In this document: positions 1-9,800 of the stretch, piece after piece | Layout of the letters: each line of letters begins with the position of its first letter | Numbering within the stretch: position 1 is the first letter of the stretch | Origin: JAGXLC01 sp046545795 | Lineage (GTDB): Bacteria > Bacteroidota > Bacteroidia > Bacteroidales > UBA12077 | Length of the DNA stretch: 19,622 nucleotides | Assembly: GCA_046545795.1 (NCBI GenBank) | Contig: JBKGZD010000035.1 | Location: 1-19,622 of the forward strand | Direction of reading: 5' to 3' | Program-made: the position numbers and the translations under genes | The notes under the pieces: generated by a model | The model's database searches: none | Seen by the model: the letters and a program-made list of their open reading frames with translations, nothing else | Told to the model about the DNA's origin: nothing

Positions 1-85
1 TGATCAACACGGATAATAAAACAATTCTATAAACAATAAAACACTATCAATAAGGTGATTGCGTCGTTTATGTATATGGAACAAA

Positions 86-1417
86 TTATATAAACTTTTT
101 TTGCCAGGGGTAATACTTCAGGAATAGGAATGAGGAGCCAGCAATAAGGCCACCGTAAAGAAATTCAACAGCCCAGACTGCCTCTATGGAACTTTGTAAA
201 ACCACAGCAAGATAATAAGTGACAATTACGTAAATCACGAACACAGCCGCTTCAATGAGAAAAGCAGCTTTGGTATTGCCTGTGCCTGAAACAGTATTGA
301 ATAAAACAAAACCTAATCCAATAAAAAACGAAGTGCCGCTGATAACGTATAAAACCGGTTTGGTAGCTGTTATAAGTTCCTGGTTATCGGTAAAAACAGA
401 AAGTATGTGCATCGGAAAGAGGAGAATGATAATTACCATAATAGCTACACTTCCTAAACATAAGTTTATAGCTTTACGTGTTACTTTTGTTGCTTCTTTT
501 GGTTCTCCCTTCCCAATTACATAGCTTACCAGGGAATTGGCAGCAAAAGAATATCCCATTATCGGCACGAGCATAATAACATAAATGCTTCTAATGATAT
601 TGGAAACCGCAAGAGCCCTTTCGCCTAATTTTTCTACAAACAGGAAGAAGAACATCCAGCCGGCGAAGGAGAGAAAATTTTGTAGCATTACCGGCAGGGA
701 AATATTGAATACCTTGCCAAAAAGTGCCGGGTCCAGTGATTGAAACTTAAATAACCTGAATTTTTTGTAATCTATTTTAGTGTGTGAATAGTAAATAAAA
801 GTTAGCATTGCTGCCATTTCAGCTATAACAGAAGCTAATGCAGCTCCTTGTATTCCCATTTCCGGGAATCCAAGTTTTCCGAAAATCATAACATAGTCAA
901 GAAATACATTTACGAGAGCCATCATGGCAGTTGTAACCGTGATTACTTTTGTTTGGCCTATTCCTATATAAAAACCTCTGAATGTAAAGTTGGTGAAAGC
1001 AAAAAGCAGCCCCCATATCCTGATATATAGAAAATCGAGTGTTGCAGCCTGGATATTTTCAGAAGATACCAGTGAGTTAAATATTTGTGGTAATGAAAAA
1101 TTCAGGCCACCAATTATTACAAACGCAAAAATGAGTAAAAAATAAAATGCATGCTCGACGGTTTTGCCAATCTCTGATATACGCTGCTGCCCGTATCTTC
1201 TGGCTACCAAGATCTGTGCGCCAACACCATACCCCATACCGAGCATCATGAAAGTCATATAAAACACACTACCGATACCTGCAGCTCCCAGTTCAATCTC
1301 TCCGACTCTTCCCAGGAATGCGGTATCGGTAATGCGGATTACATTTTGAATTGCACTACCGAGAATAATCGGGTAGGCAATACTCCATATCTTTCGGTAT
1401 GAGGCGCCGTTGGCCAT
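86..1417 (-). CDS. MATE family multidrug/cation antiporter
   Basis: A 443-residue, very hydrophobic protein with about twelve predicted membrane helices in two similar halves, the usual size and layout of inner-membrane MATE exporters. These export drugs or metabolites in exchange for Na+ or H+. The N-terminus reads like the family: an IAYPIILGSAIQNVI helix, then a DTAFLGRVGEIELGAAG loop, then a helix with GMGYGVGAQILVARRYG. The second half begins near residue 235 with ISLPVMLQNFLSFAGW. The ATG start lies 6 nt after the stop of the upstream peptidase gene, so the two are probably cotranscribed. The substrate cannot be predicted. The gene appears intact. The 85 bases between its stop and the window edge hold nothing I can identify. 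Confidence 0.93.
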   Translation of the reverse strand: MANGASYRKIWSIAYPIILGSAIQNVIRITDTAFLGRVGEIELGAAGIGSVFYMTFMMLGMGYGVGAQILVARRYGQQRISEIGKTVEHAFYFLLIFAFVIIGGLNFSLPQIFNSLVSSENIQAATLDFLYIRIWGLLFAFTNFTFRGFYIGIGQTKVITVTTAMMALVNVFLDYVMIFGKLGFPEMGIQGAALASVIAEMAAMLTFIYYSHTKIDYKKFRLFKFQSLDPALFGKVFNISLPVMLQNFLSFAGWMFFFLFVEKLGERALAVSNIIRSIYVIMLVPIMGYSFAANSLVSYVIGKGEPKEATKVTRKAINLCLGSVAIMVIIILLFPMHILSVFTDNQELITATKPVLYVISGTSFFIGLGFVLFNTVSGTGNTKAAFLIEAAVFVIYVIVTYYLAVVLQSSIEAVWAVEFLYGGLIAGSSFLFLKYYPWQKKFI

Positions 1418-1423
1418 TAATTA

Positions 1424-3571
1424 TCAAAGTTTCTCGTCAAAATACCTGGTGATTTTTTCCATAAGATGAATCCTGTCTTTCCCTCGTACGTTGTGTTGAT
1501 GTTTGGGATACATGAAAAAGTCTACCTGAACATCATTTTTTACACACTCTCTTAAAAAGGTCAGACTGTGCTGAGGAACAACAACATCATCCATATATCC
1601 GCTTATAATGAGAAGGTCGCCTTCCAGGTTGTTTACGTAATTTTTCAAGTTGGCCTGCTCATAGCCTTCCGGATTTTCTTCAGGGGTATCCATATAACGT
1701 TCACCATACATTATTTCATAATATTTCCAGTCGATTACCGGGCCGCCGGCCACACCAGCTTTAAATGTTCCGGGCTCTTTTAACATCATTGTTGTAGTCA
1801 TAAAACCACCGTAACTCCAGCCATGAACGCCTATACGGTTTGTATCAACATACCCCAGGTCTTTTAATAGTTTAACTCCCTGCATTTGATCTTCAAGTTC
1901 GTACTTACCCAAATTGCGGTGAATTACATTTTCAAACTCCAGTCCGCGTCCTGCTGTTCCCCTGTTATCCAGGGTAAGCATTACATACCCTTTCTGTGCC
2001 ATATAATAATGCCATAAATTTGCTCCACCAAGCCATCTGTTGTGGATTAACTGTGCATGTGGACCCCCATAAACATATATAATAGCAGGATATTTTTTGT
2101 CAGGGTCAAAATCAGACGGCTTAATTAAGCGATAGTATAAATCAGTATCACCATTTTTTGTTTTAATGGTTGAGATTTCTGTATCACCAAGGTTGTAATC
2201 TTTAAGCGGATTATCAGATTTTAACAAATTTTGCTGAATATCGCCATTATTTTCAAGAATATTGATCACCCGGGGAACTTGAATATTAGAATATGTATCT
2301 ATTATAAATTTCCCGTCTGTAGTTATCTTTGGAGAATGGTACCCCGGTTCATCAGTGATTTTTTTTGCATTTAAGGACCGGAGATTCAATTTATACAAAT
2401 GTCTTTCTAATGGAGATTCTTGCGTAGATACATAATAAATATTTTTCCCTTCCTTGTCAAAACTTGTATAGCTGGCACTAACTTCCCATTCGCCTTCTGT
2501 TAACTGATTAAGCAATTCTCCATCAGTATTGTAAAGGTATATATGATTGTATCCGTCTCTCCGGCTATGCCAGATAAATTTTTCATTATCATTGGGAAGA
2601 AACCGGATAGGAGAAAGAGGTTCTACATATTTCTCATGTTTTTCTTCGAACAAGGTTTGAACAAATTCACCATTTGAAGCATCATACTGATTCAATTTCA
2701 TATGGTTTTGTTCCCGGTTGAGCTCTGCAATGTAGATATATTTGTTCTCAGGTCCCCATTGAATATTTGTCAGAAATTTTTCTTTTGGTTCGCCGGTTTC
2801 TAGGAAAATGGTGTCCCCGGTTTCGAGGTTATATACACCAACCTCCACATGATGGCTTTTCATCCCGGCCATTGGGTATTTGGTGTTTTTAATATTAGCT
2901 GTACGCTGGCTAATATCTACCAGCGGATAATCTGTAACCATGCTTTCATCTTTTCTGTAGAATGCCAGGTTTTCTCCATCCGGCGACCAGAATGTTCCTG
3001 TATTGATTCCAAATTCCCGTCTGTGCACTTCCTGTCCATTTACAATGTCAGGATTATCATCATTTGTAATTTGTATATCATCTCCGTCATAAGAAATCAA
3101 GTATAAATTATTATCTATGGTATATGCGAAAAAATCATTTTCTCTGTTATAGTCTTTATTCGATGCATTACCAGGGAAAGTAACCGAATCTTCCAGGGAT
3201 TCATCGAAGGGGTTTACTTTATAATGACTATTTTCATGGGGAAAAGCAAAAACTGAGTCACTCAGCCATTCAATGTGCGGTAGATTATCCATTGTGTCAC
3301 CTTGGCTCAAGTCAGCAATCTTGTTAAGTTCTTTAAGTGTGATCAGTGTTTCTTGCTCATTTGATTTTACGGAAGAGAAAAAAACGGTGTCTTCCTTTTG
3401 GAAAGAATAAGTGTGTGTTTCCGGTATCCATTGAATTTGCGGAATGTTTTCAGTAGCCAGTGAGGTCCATTGTCCAATTACAGCCTCTTTGATTGTCAGC
3501 TCTTTTTTTTGAGCGTGAACAGCAGTTGTGAACATTAAAATAATTAAAAAGGGATAAATCAACTTTTTCAT
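1424..3571 (-). CDS. DPP-IV-like S9 family peptidase (prolyl oligopeptidase fold)
   Basis: A 715-residue secreted serine peptidase that probably removes X-Pro or X-Ala dipeptides from peptide N-termini in the periplasm. The first 20 residues form a Sec signal peptide ending in VHA|Q. Residues about 30-480 form the beta-propeller, with WSPDGENLAFYRKDE and the EVHRREFG segment (E181, E186), which in DPP-IV relatives binds the substrate amino group. The alpha/beta-hydrolase domain (about 490-715) has the nucleophile in GWSYGG (S586), the acid in YMDDVV (D661 or D662, most likely the second) and the histidine in HQHNVRG (H693), so the triad is complete. It is the first gene of a likely two-gene unit with the MATE exporter and is divergent from the sodium symporter gene. 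Exact specificity (DPP-IV versus other S9B members) is inferred from the family. Confidence 0.93.
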   Translation of the reverse strand: MKKLIYPFLIILMFTTAVHAQKKELTIKEAVIGQWTSLATENIPQIQWIPETHTYSFQKEDTVFFSSVKSNEQETLITLKELNKIADLSQGDTMDNLPHIEWLSDSVFAFPHENSHYKVNPFDESLEDSVTFPGNASNKDYNRENDFFAYTIDNNLYLISYDGDDIQITNDDNPDIVNGQEVHRREFGINTGTFWSPDGENLAFYRKDESMVTDYPLVDISQRTANIKNTKYPMAGMKSHHVEVGVYNLETGDTIFLETGEPKEKFLTNIQWGPENKYIYIAELNREQNHMKLNQYDASNGEFVQTLFEEKHEKYVEPLSPIRFLPNDNEKFIWHSRRDGYNHIYLYNTDGELLNQLTEGEWEVSASYTSFDKEGKNIYYVSTQESPLERHLYKLNLRSLNAKKITDEPGYHSPKITTDGKFIIDTYSNIQVPRVINILENNGDIQQNLLKSDNPLKDYNLGDTEISTIKTKNGDTDLYYRLIKPSDFDPDKKYPAIIYVYGGPHAQLIHNRWLGGANLWHYYMAQKGYVMLTLDNRGTAGRGLEFENVIHRNLGKYELEDQMQGVKLLKDLGYVDTNRIGVHGWSYGGFMTTTMMLKEPGTFKAGVAGGPVIDWKYYEIMYGERYMDTPEENPEGYEQANLKNYVNNLEGDLLIISGYMDDVVVPQHSLTFLRECVKNDVQVDFFMYPKHQHNVRGKDRIHLMEKITRYFDEKL

Positions 3572-3687
3572 GAGTTTAAATTTTTTGTTTAGTTTTAACC
3601 GATTAAAAGTTCGTTAGATTTACTGTTTTTTCCGAGCGATAAACTTAAAAATTTTTTTTGATATATTAATTAGACAGAAAAGCAAAT

Positions 3688-5430
3688 ATGGAGCTCATAT
3701 TTATTGATTGGATTTTTATAGCATTATACATTTTTATCGCGCTTTATATAGGTTTTAGATACAGGTCAAGAGCGGGGAAAGATCTTGCAAGCTATTTTCT
3801 TGGCGGCCGTAAGTTGCCATGGTTTATAGCAGGTATTTCAATGGTAGCCACGACTTTTGCTGCAGATACTCCCTTAGCAGTAACAGAGATGGTTAGTAAT
3901 AATGGAATTTCCGGGAATTGGTTATGGTGGAATATGCTAATAGGAGGAATGCTAACCGCATTTTTCTTTGCCGATTTATGGAGGAAGGCTAATGTTCTGA
4001 CAGAACTTGAATTTATTGAGATACGTTATAGCGGCAAACCAGCAGCATTTTTGCGTGGTTTTAAGTCCATTTACCTTGGTCTTTTTGTTAATGTATTGAT
4101 AATCAGCTGGGTTAATCTTGCATTGATTTCAATTTTGCAGGTGTTTTTTAATATATCAGATACAAATATATTGTGGTATGTAGGTGGTGCAATGCTAATA
4201 GCTTCCTTTTATTCCTCTTTATCCGGTTTATTGGGTGTTGCTATAACAGACGCGATACAGTTTGTTATTGCCATCACAGGCTCAGTTGTGTTAGCTGTTG
4301 TTATTTTATCTACTGAAAAAGTGGGTGGTTTAACTGGTCTGCAGGAACAATTGCCAGATTGGGCATTTAATTTTTTCCCTAAAGTAGGAAAAGGAGGGAA
4401 TCTCACAAATGCCCTTACAATAAGTGTAGGAACTTTTCTAGCTTATATTGGTGTACAATGGTGGGCTAGCTGGTATCCCGGAGCTGAGCCGGGTGGAGGA
4501 GGCTATGTTGCTCAACGCATGATGAGTGTTAAAAATGAAAGACATGCAACATGGGCAACACTGTTCTTTCAAATTGCCCATTATGTTGTTCGTCCCTGGC
4601 CATGGATACTCGTTGCACTGGCAACATTAATTCTATATCCCGATCTTCCTGAAGGACAGGAAAGGCTTGGATATGTAATGGCTATACGAGATTACCTGCC
4701 TGCAGGTTTGACTGGTTTAATGATTGTGGCTTTGCTGGCAGCTTATATGAGTACAATATCAACCCAGTTGAACTGGGGGGCAAGTTTTATTGTGAATGAT
4801 TTTTACAAACGCTTTATTCATAGAGGAAAAAACGAGAAAGATGAGGGGAAGCATTTTGTTTTAGCGGGCCGGATTGTCACTATGTTAATAATGGTAATTG
4901 CACTGTATATTACAACTATAGTAGAATCAATAACGCAGGTTTGGCATTTTCTCCTCGAATGCGGAGCCGGTTTGGGACTTGTGCTAATATTGCGCTGGTA
5001 TTGGCAAAGAATCAATGCATGGAGTGAAATTACAGCTACAGCGGTACCTTTTATAGTATATGCAGTTGCGAAATTTGGTTTGAATTTGGAATTTCCCGGC
5101 AGTTTTTTCATTACTGTAGGAATTACAACAATTTCATGGATTATTGTAACCTTTTTAACACCAATGACTAAACACCAAACATTAAAAGAATTTTATTACC
5201 GGGTTCAGCCACCAGGCATATGGAATATTGATCAGGAAATTAGACTGGAAAAAAATAAACGTATCCCTAAGATGCTAATGTGTTGGCTTGGTGGAATTAT
5301 GTTTACATATTCGGCATTGTTCCTGTCTGGTAAGCTATTGTTTGGTGAATGGGTTTCTGCTGGAATTTGGTTGACAACAATGTTGGTCGGTTTTTTTATT
5401 GTCAAATTGAATATAAAGGGTTTGTATTAA
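3688..5430 (+). CDS. Sodium:solute symporter (SSS/SGLT family)
   Basis: A 580-residue inner-membrane protein with about 13-14 hydrophobic helices. The family features visible are the N-terminal ASYFLGGRKLPWFIAG segment, the helix containing GVAITDAIQFVIAI, and the conserved stretch around residues 352-372 (STISTQLNWGASFIVNDFY), which in SSS transporters lies next to the sodium-binding helix. It would import a small solute with Na+. The substrate (sugar, amino acid or other) cannot be told. The WWASWYPGAEPGGGGYVAQR segment resembles SGLT-like members found in Bacteroidota. It is divergent from the DPP-IV-like gene across 116 bp and is followed 59 bp later by lipoprotein A1. Whether it is cotranscribed with A1 is unclear. 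The gene is intact, with an ATG start. Confidence 0.92.
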   Translation: MELIFIDWIFIALYIFIALYIGFRYRSRAGKDLASYFLGGRKLPWFIAGISMVATTFAADTPLAVTEMVSNNGISGNWLWWNMLIGGMLTAFFFADLWRKANVLTELEFIEIRYSGKPAAFLRGFKSIYLGLFVNVLIISWVNLALISILQVFFNISDTNILWYVGGAMLIASFYSSLSGLLGVAITDAIQFVIAITGSVVLAVVILSTEKVGGLTGLQEQLPDWAFNFFPKVGKGGNLTNALTISVGTFLAYIGVQWWASWYPGAEPGGGGYVAQRMMSVKNERHATWATLFFQIAHYVVRPWPWILVALATLILYPDLPEGQERLGYVMAIRDYLPAGLTGLMIVALLAAYMSTISTQLNWGASFIVNDFYKRFIHRGKNEKDEGKHFVLAGRIVTMLIMVIALYITTIVESITQVWHFLLECGAGLGLVLILRWYWQRINAWSEITATAVPFIVYAVAKFGLNLEFPGSFFITVGITTISWIIVTFLTPMTKHQTLKEFYYRVQPPGIWNIDQEIRLEKNKRIPKMLMCWLGGIMFTYSALFLSGKLLFGEWVSAGIWLTTMLVGFFIVKLNIKGLY

Positions 5431-5435
5431 TTCAT

Positions 5436-5443
5436 TAACTTTG
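5436..5443 (+). promoter_or_regulatory. Possible -7 promoter box for the A1-B1-ABC operon
   Basis: TAACTTTG matches the Bacteroidota -7 consensus TAnnTTTG exactly and lies about 46 nt upstream of the A1 ATG. I see no TTTG at the expected distance upstream: the nearest is only 11 nt away. The call therefore rests on one element and stays tentative. If real, the A1-B1-ABC genes have their own promoter separate from the symporter gene. Confidence 0.25.
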
Positions 5444-5489
5444 ATAATTCAAGTATTTTTTTTTAATTAGCAATAAATTAGTTTTCTTG

Positions 5490-6404
5490 ATGCATAAGAA
5501 ATTTTTCCTCCAGCTATATAAGGTCCTGTTTTTTTGTTTGTTAGCATTAACAATCATATCATGTGGAAAAGATAAAGACACAAAAGATTCTCAAGATGAA
5601 GATTCGCTGCAACAAAAATCTGTCGATACATCAAGTGTTATATTGAAATATAATGAAACTGTTTTTACGATACCATCACCTTATCAAGCTTCGATTGCAA
5701 TAAAGGAAAAAGGAATAGGTCTTAACAGCCAGATTGTAGCGCCTTTGAGTAACCATAAGAATTTCCATACAAGTTTTAAACAAGCTTTAAATATTGGAGT
5801 GTACGGAGCCGACTTGGGATATCTCAATCTATATGAGCAACATCCGGAATGCTTGTCTTATCTTTCTGTAATAAAAAAACTAGGTGATGAGCTTGGCCTT
5901 GATGATGCTATCTCAGAAGAACAGATGAAAAGAATTGAGCGTAATATTAATACACAAGATTCTTTGCTCGTTTTTATGTCAGGCATTTATCAGGATTTTG
6001 ACAGGTATCTGACCAACAATAACCGTGAAGAAATTGGCGCATTGATTATTGCGGGAGGGTGGATAGAGAGCATTTATATTCTTTCTCAAACAATAAAGTC
6101 TGATAATAACAGGGATTTAATAAACCGCCTGGGAGAACAAAAGTATCCGCTTGATAATCTTATAAACCTCTTATCAACCTATTATTACGATTCAGATCAT
6201 TACACTCATCTTATTGATGCCTTGGTTGACCTTGCCTATGAATTTGATGGTGTTATTTATAATTACGATTATAGTGAGCCGGACGTGAAACCGGACAAGA
6301 AATTAACAGTGATTAACAGCCGGTCAAATGTTGTCATTTCAGAATATCATCTAAACGTTATTACACAAAAAATCAGTGATTTACGCAATCAAATTATAGA
6401 ATAA
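5490..6404 (+). CDS. Family A lipoprotein, copy A1 (function unknown)
   Basis: A 304-residue predicted lipoprotein that I cannot assign to a named family. From the ATG at 5490, a basic N-terminus and hydrophobic helix lead to the lipobox TIISC with the lipidated cysteine at C25. The following GKDKD resembles the K-(D/E)2 surface-export signal known for Bacteroidota lipoproteins. A TTG three bases earlier is in frame but is not a convincing start. The rest looks helical, with conserved segments IPSPYQASIAIKEKG, ALNIGVYGADLGYLNLYEQ, RIERNIN and GGWIESIYI. The same segments occur in the 311-residue A2 protein at 17485-18420. A hand alignment of the core without gaps gives about 42 identities over 142 positions. 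The stop codon overlaps the start of B1 by one base (TAATG), so translation is probably coupled. The likely location is the outer membrane, possibly facing outward. Confidence 0.85.
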   Translation: MHKKFFLQLYKVLFFCLLALTIISCGKDKDTKDSQDEDSLQQKSVDTSSVILKYNETVFTIPSPYQASIAIKEKGIGLNSQIVAPLSNHKNFHTSFKQALNIGVYGADLGYLNLYEQHPECLSYLSVIKKLGDELGLDDAISEEQMKRIERNINTQDSLLVFMSGIYQDFDRYLTNNNREEIGALIIAGGWIESIYILSQTIKSDNNRDLINRLGEQKYPLDNLINLLSTYYYDSDHYTHLIDALVDLAYEFDGVIYNYDYSEPDVKPDKKLTVINSRSNVVISEYHLNVITQKISDLRNQIIE

Positions 6405-6847
6405 TGAAGCAATATTTTATACACATCATATATGCAGGCTTGTTGTTATTAAGTCCAAACGCAGCTCTAACACAGGAATATGATAACACTATAAAAAATT
6501 GCAAAGATTATCTGAATAACGAGTATATTAATAGTGGACAGAATTATGTAGCCAATTTAAATAAAAACAATAAGGCTGTTTTTCATACCACTTTCTACGA
6601 GGGAACACAATATCGTATTGTGGCATGCAGTGATTTAGACAAACACCCCTTAATTCTTGAAGTTTTCGACACAGAAAGGAATTTACTTTTTTCCAATAAA
6701 GACCATCAGTATACACCCTATTGGGATTTACTGTTTACATCAACTGTGACATGTACGATTGAAATATCAATAGAAGCAGAAAAACATTTAAAGGAACCGG
6801 TGAAGCTTTTAATAGGATTTAAGAATAAATCCCTTAATTTTGATTGA
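6404..6847 (+). CDS. Family B small secreted protein, copy B1 (function unknown)
   Basis: A 147-residue protein of no family I recognise. Residues 1-24 look like a Sec signal peptide ending near ALTQ|E, with no lipobox, so it is probably periplasmic or secreted. The mature part looks rich in beta strands, with the motif TTFYEGTQYRIVAC, then LEVFDTERNLLFSN, YWDLLF and a final LLIGFKNK. B2 at 17029-17472 has the same length (147) and the same ordered motifs. Two cysteines, C33 and C75, match C33 and C74 of B2 and could form a disulfide in the oxidising envelope. The gene overlaps A1 by 1 nt and is followed 32 nt later by the ABC gene, so the three probably form one operon. Confidence 0.83.
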   Translation: MKQYFIHIIYAGLLLLSPNAALTQEYDNTIKNCKDYLNNEYINSGQNYVANLNKNNKAVFHTTFYEGTQYRIVACSDLDKHPLILEVFDTERNLLFSNKDHQYTPYWDLLFTSTVTCTIEISIEAEKHLKEPVKLLIGFKNKSLNFD

Positions 6848-6879
6848 ATTATGATGTGTGGAATAAATATAAGTAAGTC

Positions 6880-9800
6880 ATGAGTGAGCCGATTCTAAAA
6901 GCCTTGATGCAACTATTTGCTATCATAGCACATCCTTCCAGTAATGCCGGTGAGAGAAGAGCTATTGTAGAGTATTTTCTGAAACGACAGATTAACCAGA
7001 AAGCCACAAAAAAATACCTTGATATTTTCGATAAATTTTACAGGGAGCACCAGGAAAAGTTGAAAGAAAAGGGGAAAAGAAAAAAGAGAACCTCATCAAG
7101 CTCTGTCCGTGTCCTTAAAATTTGTACTGAAATAAATGAGGAATTAACTCAAAAGCAAAAAAATGTTGTTTTAGTCAGATTACTTGAATTCATAAAATCA
7201 GGACAACAGGTTACAGACCAGGAGATGGCTTTTTTAACTACCGTTGCTGATACATTCAATGTTCCCCGGGATGAATTTGAGCTCATAAAGAATTTTGTGC
7301 TTCAATCATTTGAAGAGGTGAGCCCTTCAGAGCAGATTTTAATCATTGATGACCAACCGGAGATTTCTATTCCGAAGGTAAAACACATGCAATCATCTAA
7401 CCTGGGAGGGCAGCTTCGGGTGATTGAGGTTAGTTCAACTTCTATGTACTTTATCAGGTACATTGGGTCTGGTGAATTGTATCTTAATGGGCAATTACTG
7501 GAAAAAGACAAAGTTTATGTGCTGAATGTAGGAGCATCCATACGGAGTTCTAAGGTTAGCCCAATTTATTACGGGGATATTATTAGCTTGTTTAATATTG
7601 ACAGAATAAAAACGCGGATAACGTTTGAAGCAAAAGGAGTTGACTATATTTTCAAAAGCGGTGATATAGGTTTACGCGACATAAGTTTTTTAGAAGATTC
7701 CGGTAAACTAATAGGAATAATGGGGGCAAGCGGCTCCGGAAAATCTACTTTACTGAATGTGTTAAACGGAAGTTATGAACCGGCTTATGGTGAGGTTTAC
7801 ATTAATGATATTAATATTCATGAAGAAAATGACAAAGTAGAAGGGCTTATAGGATATGTGTCACAGGATGATCTTTTGATTGAGGAATTGACTGTATATG
7901 ACAACTTGTATTTCAATGCAAAACTTTGTTTTGCAAATTACACCAAAGAAGAACTGGAGAATACAGTTAACAATACATTAGAAGATCTTGGCTTGTACGA
8001 TATTAAAGATATGGTTGTTGGTTCACCTTTGAATAAGAGGATTAGTGGGGGACAGAGAAAAAGGTTGAATATTGCTCTTGAGTTAATACGAGAACCAGCT
8101 GTCCTTTTTCTTGATGAACCTACTTCCGGATTGTCATCCAGGGATTCGGAAAATATTCTTGATTTGCTGAAAGAATTAACCCTCAAAGGAAAATTAATAT
8201 TTGCCGTTGTTCATCAGCCTTCCTCAGATATTTTTAAAATGTTTGATAAACTGATGATCCTGGATATGGGAGGGTATTTGATTTATTCAGGAGAACCAAT
8301 AGAGTCTTTAGTATATTTCAAGTCAAGTATCCAACATGCCAACTGGAATGAAAGTGAATGCCCGGTCTGTGGGAATGTGAATCCGGAACAAATTTTCAAT
8401 ATAGTAGAAGCTAAGGTATTGGATGAATATGGTAATTTCACCAATAACCGGAAAATTTCTCCTGAAGAATGGAAGGAAAAGTTTGATAAATCCCATCTTA
8501 AGAAGATTCAGGAAAAACCTAAGAACAGTTTAGAAATGCCGGAAATTCATTTTAAAATACCTAATAAATTAAAGCAGTTTCTGGTATTTACAAAAAGGGA
8601 TGTACTGTCAAAATTGTCTAATACTCAATATTTAGTGATCAATTTCCTGGAGGCTCCTTTGTTAGCCTTTATACTTGCTTATATTGTCAAATATTACAAC
8701 ATTAATAGTCAATACGGATATACCTTTGCTGAAAACAGCAACGTCCCGGTTTATATTTTTATAGCCGTAATTGTCGCTTTGTTTATAGGCTTGACAGTTA
8801 GTGCTGAAGAAATTATTAAGGATAGGAAAATTCTCAAAAGAGAGGCTTTTCTCAATTTAAGCTGGAGTAGTTATCTTTTTTCAAAAATTGCCGTATTGTT
8901 TACATTGTCAGCCGTTCAGGCATTAATGTTCGTAGCAATTGGCAATTCCATAATTGAAATTAAAGGGATGTATTTTGAATACTGGCTGATGTTATTCAGT
9001 ACCTGGTGTTTTGCAAATCTTTTGGGGTTGGTCATTTCAGATAGTTTTAAAACCGCGATTACGATATATATCTTAATTCCTTTTTTAATTATTCCACAGT
9101 TATTATTAAGCGGTATTATAGTTAAATATGAAAAATTAAATCCTGAAATTTCAAATCCGGAAAATATTCCATTTTATGGTGAGATTATTACAGCTCGCTG
9201 GGCATATGAGGCATTGGCTGTTTACCAGTTTAAAAATAACAATTATGAGGAAAAATTCTATCCCTATGATAAAGCGATGAGTATTGCGGATTTTAAAAAG
9301 AATTACTGGTTGCCGGCTCTTAAAAACCGTTTGAGTTATTGCGAAAGAAATTATGATGATCCACAGAAAAAAGAACAAATGAGTCAAAATTTAGAATTAA
9401 TCCAGAATGAGGTGAAGAAAGAATTAGAAAATCGTTCCGGAGATTTGGTTCAATTTACAAACCCTGATAGAATTGCCTATGCAAATGCCGGATCCCAGCT
9501 TTTTAGTGATCTGACAGATTACTTTGAATTGGTCAGAAGATACTATATACGTTATTACAACAAGGCTAGCTCTTTGAAAGACGGTAAACTCAGCGAATTA
9601 CAAAAAGACAGCATTGAGAGGAAACAGTTTCTACAATTAAAGCGCAATCATCATAATGATAAACTTGCTGAGTTTGTGAAAAATTCTAATGAAGTTAACA
9701 GAATACTGGAGTACAAAAATCAATTGATACAAAAAATTGATCCTATATTTTTAGAACCTGACCGTTATTTCTTAAAAGCTCATTTTTACGCGCCTCGTAA

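Noticed and set aside
1..85. Start or end of another gene at the left edge
   Set aside because: The stretch is A/T-rich with stops in the frames checked and no recognisable coding signal.
255..1030. Plus-strand open frames inside the MATE gene
   Set aside because: They lie antisense to a well-supported membrane protein gene and show no recognisable protein features.
5431..5489. Terminator after the sodium symporter gene
   Set aside because: The run of eight T at about 5457-5464 is not preceded by a convincing stem.
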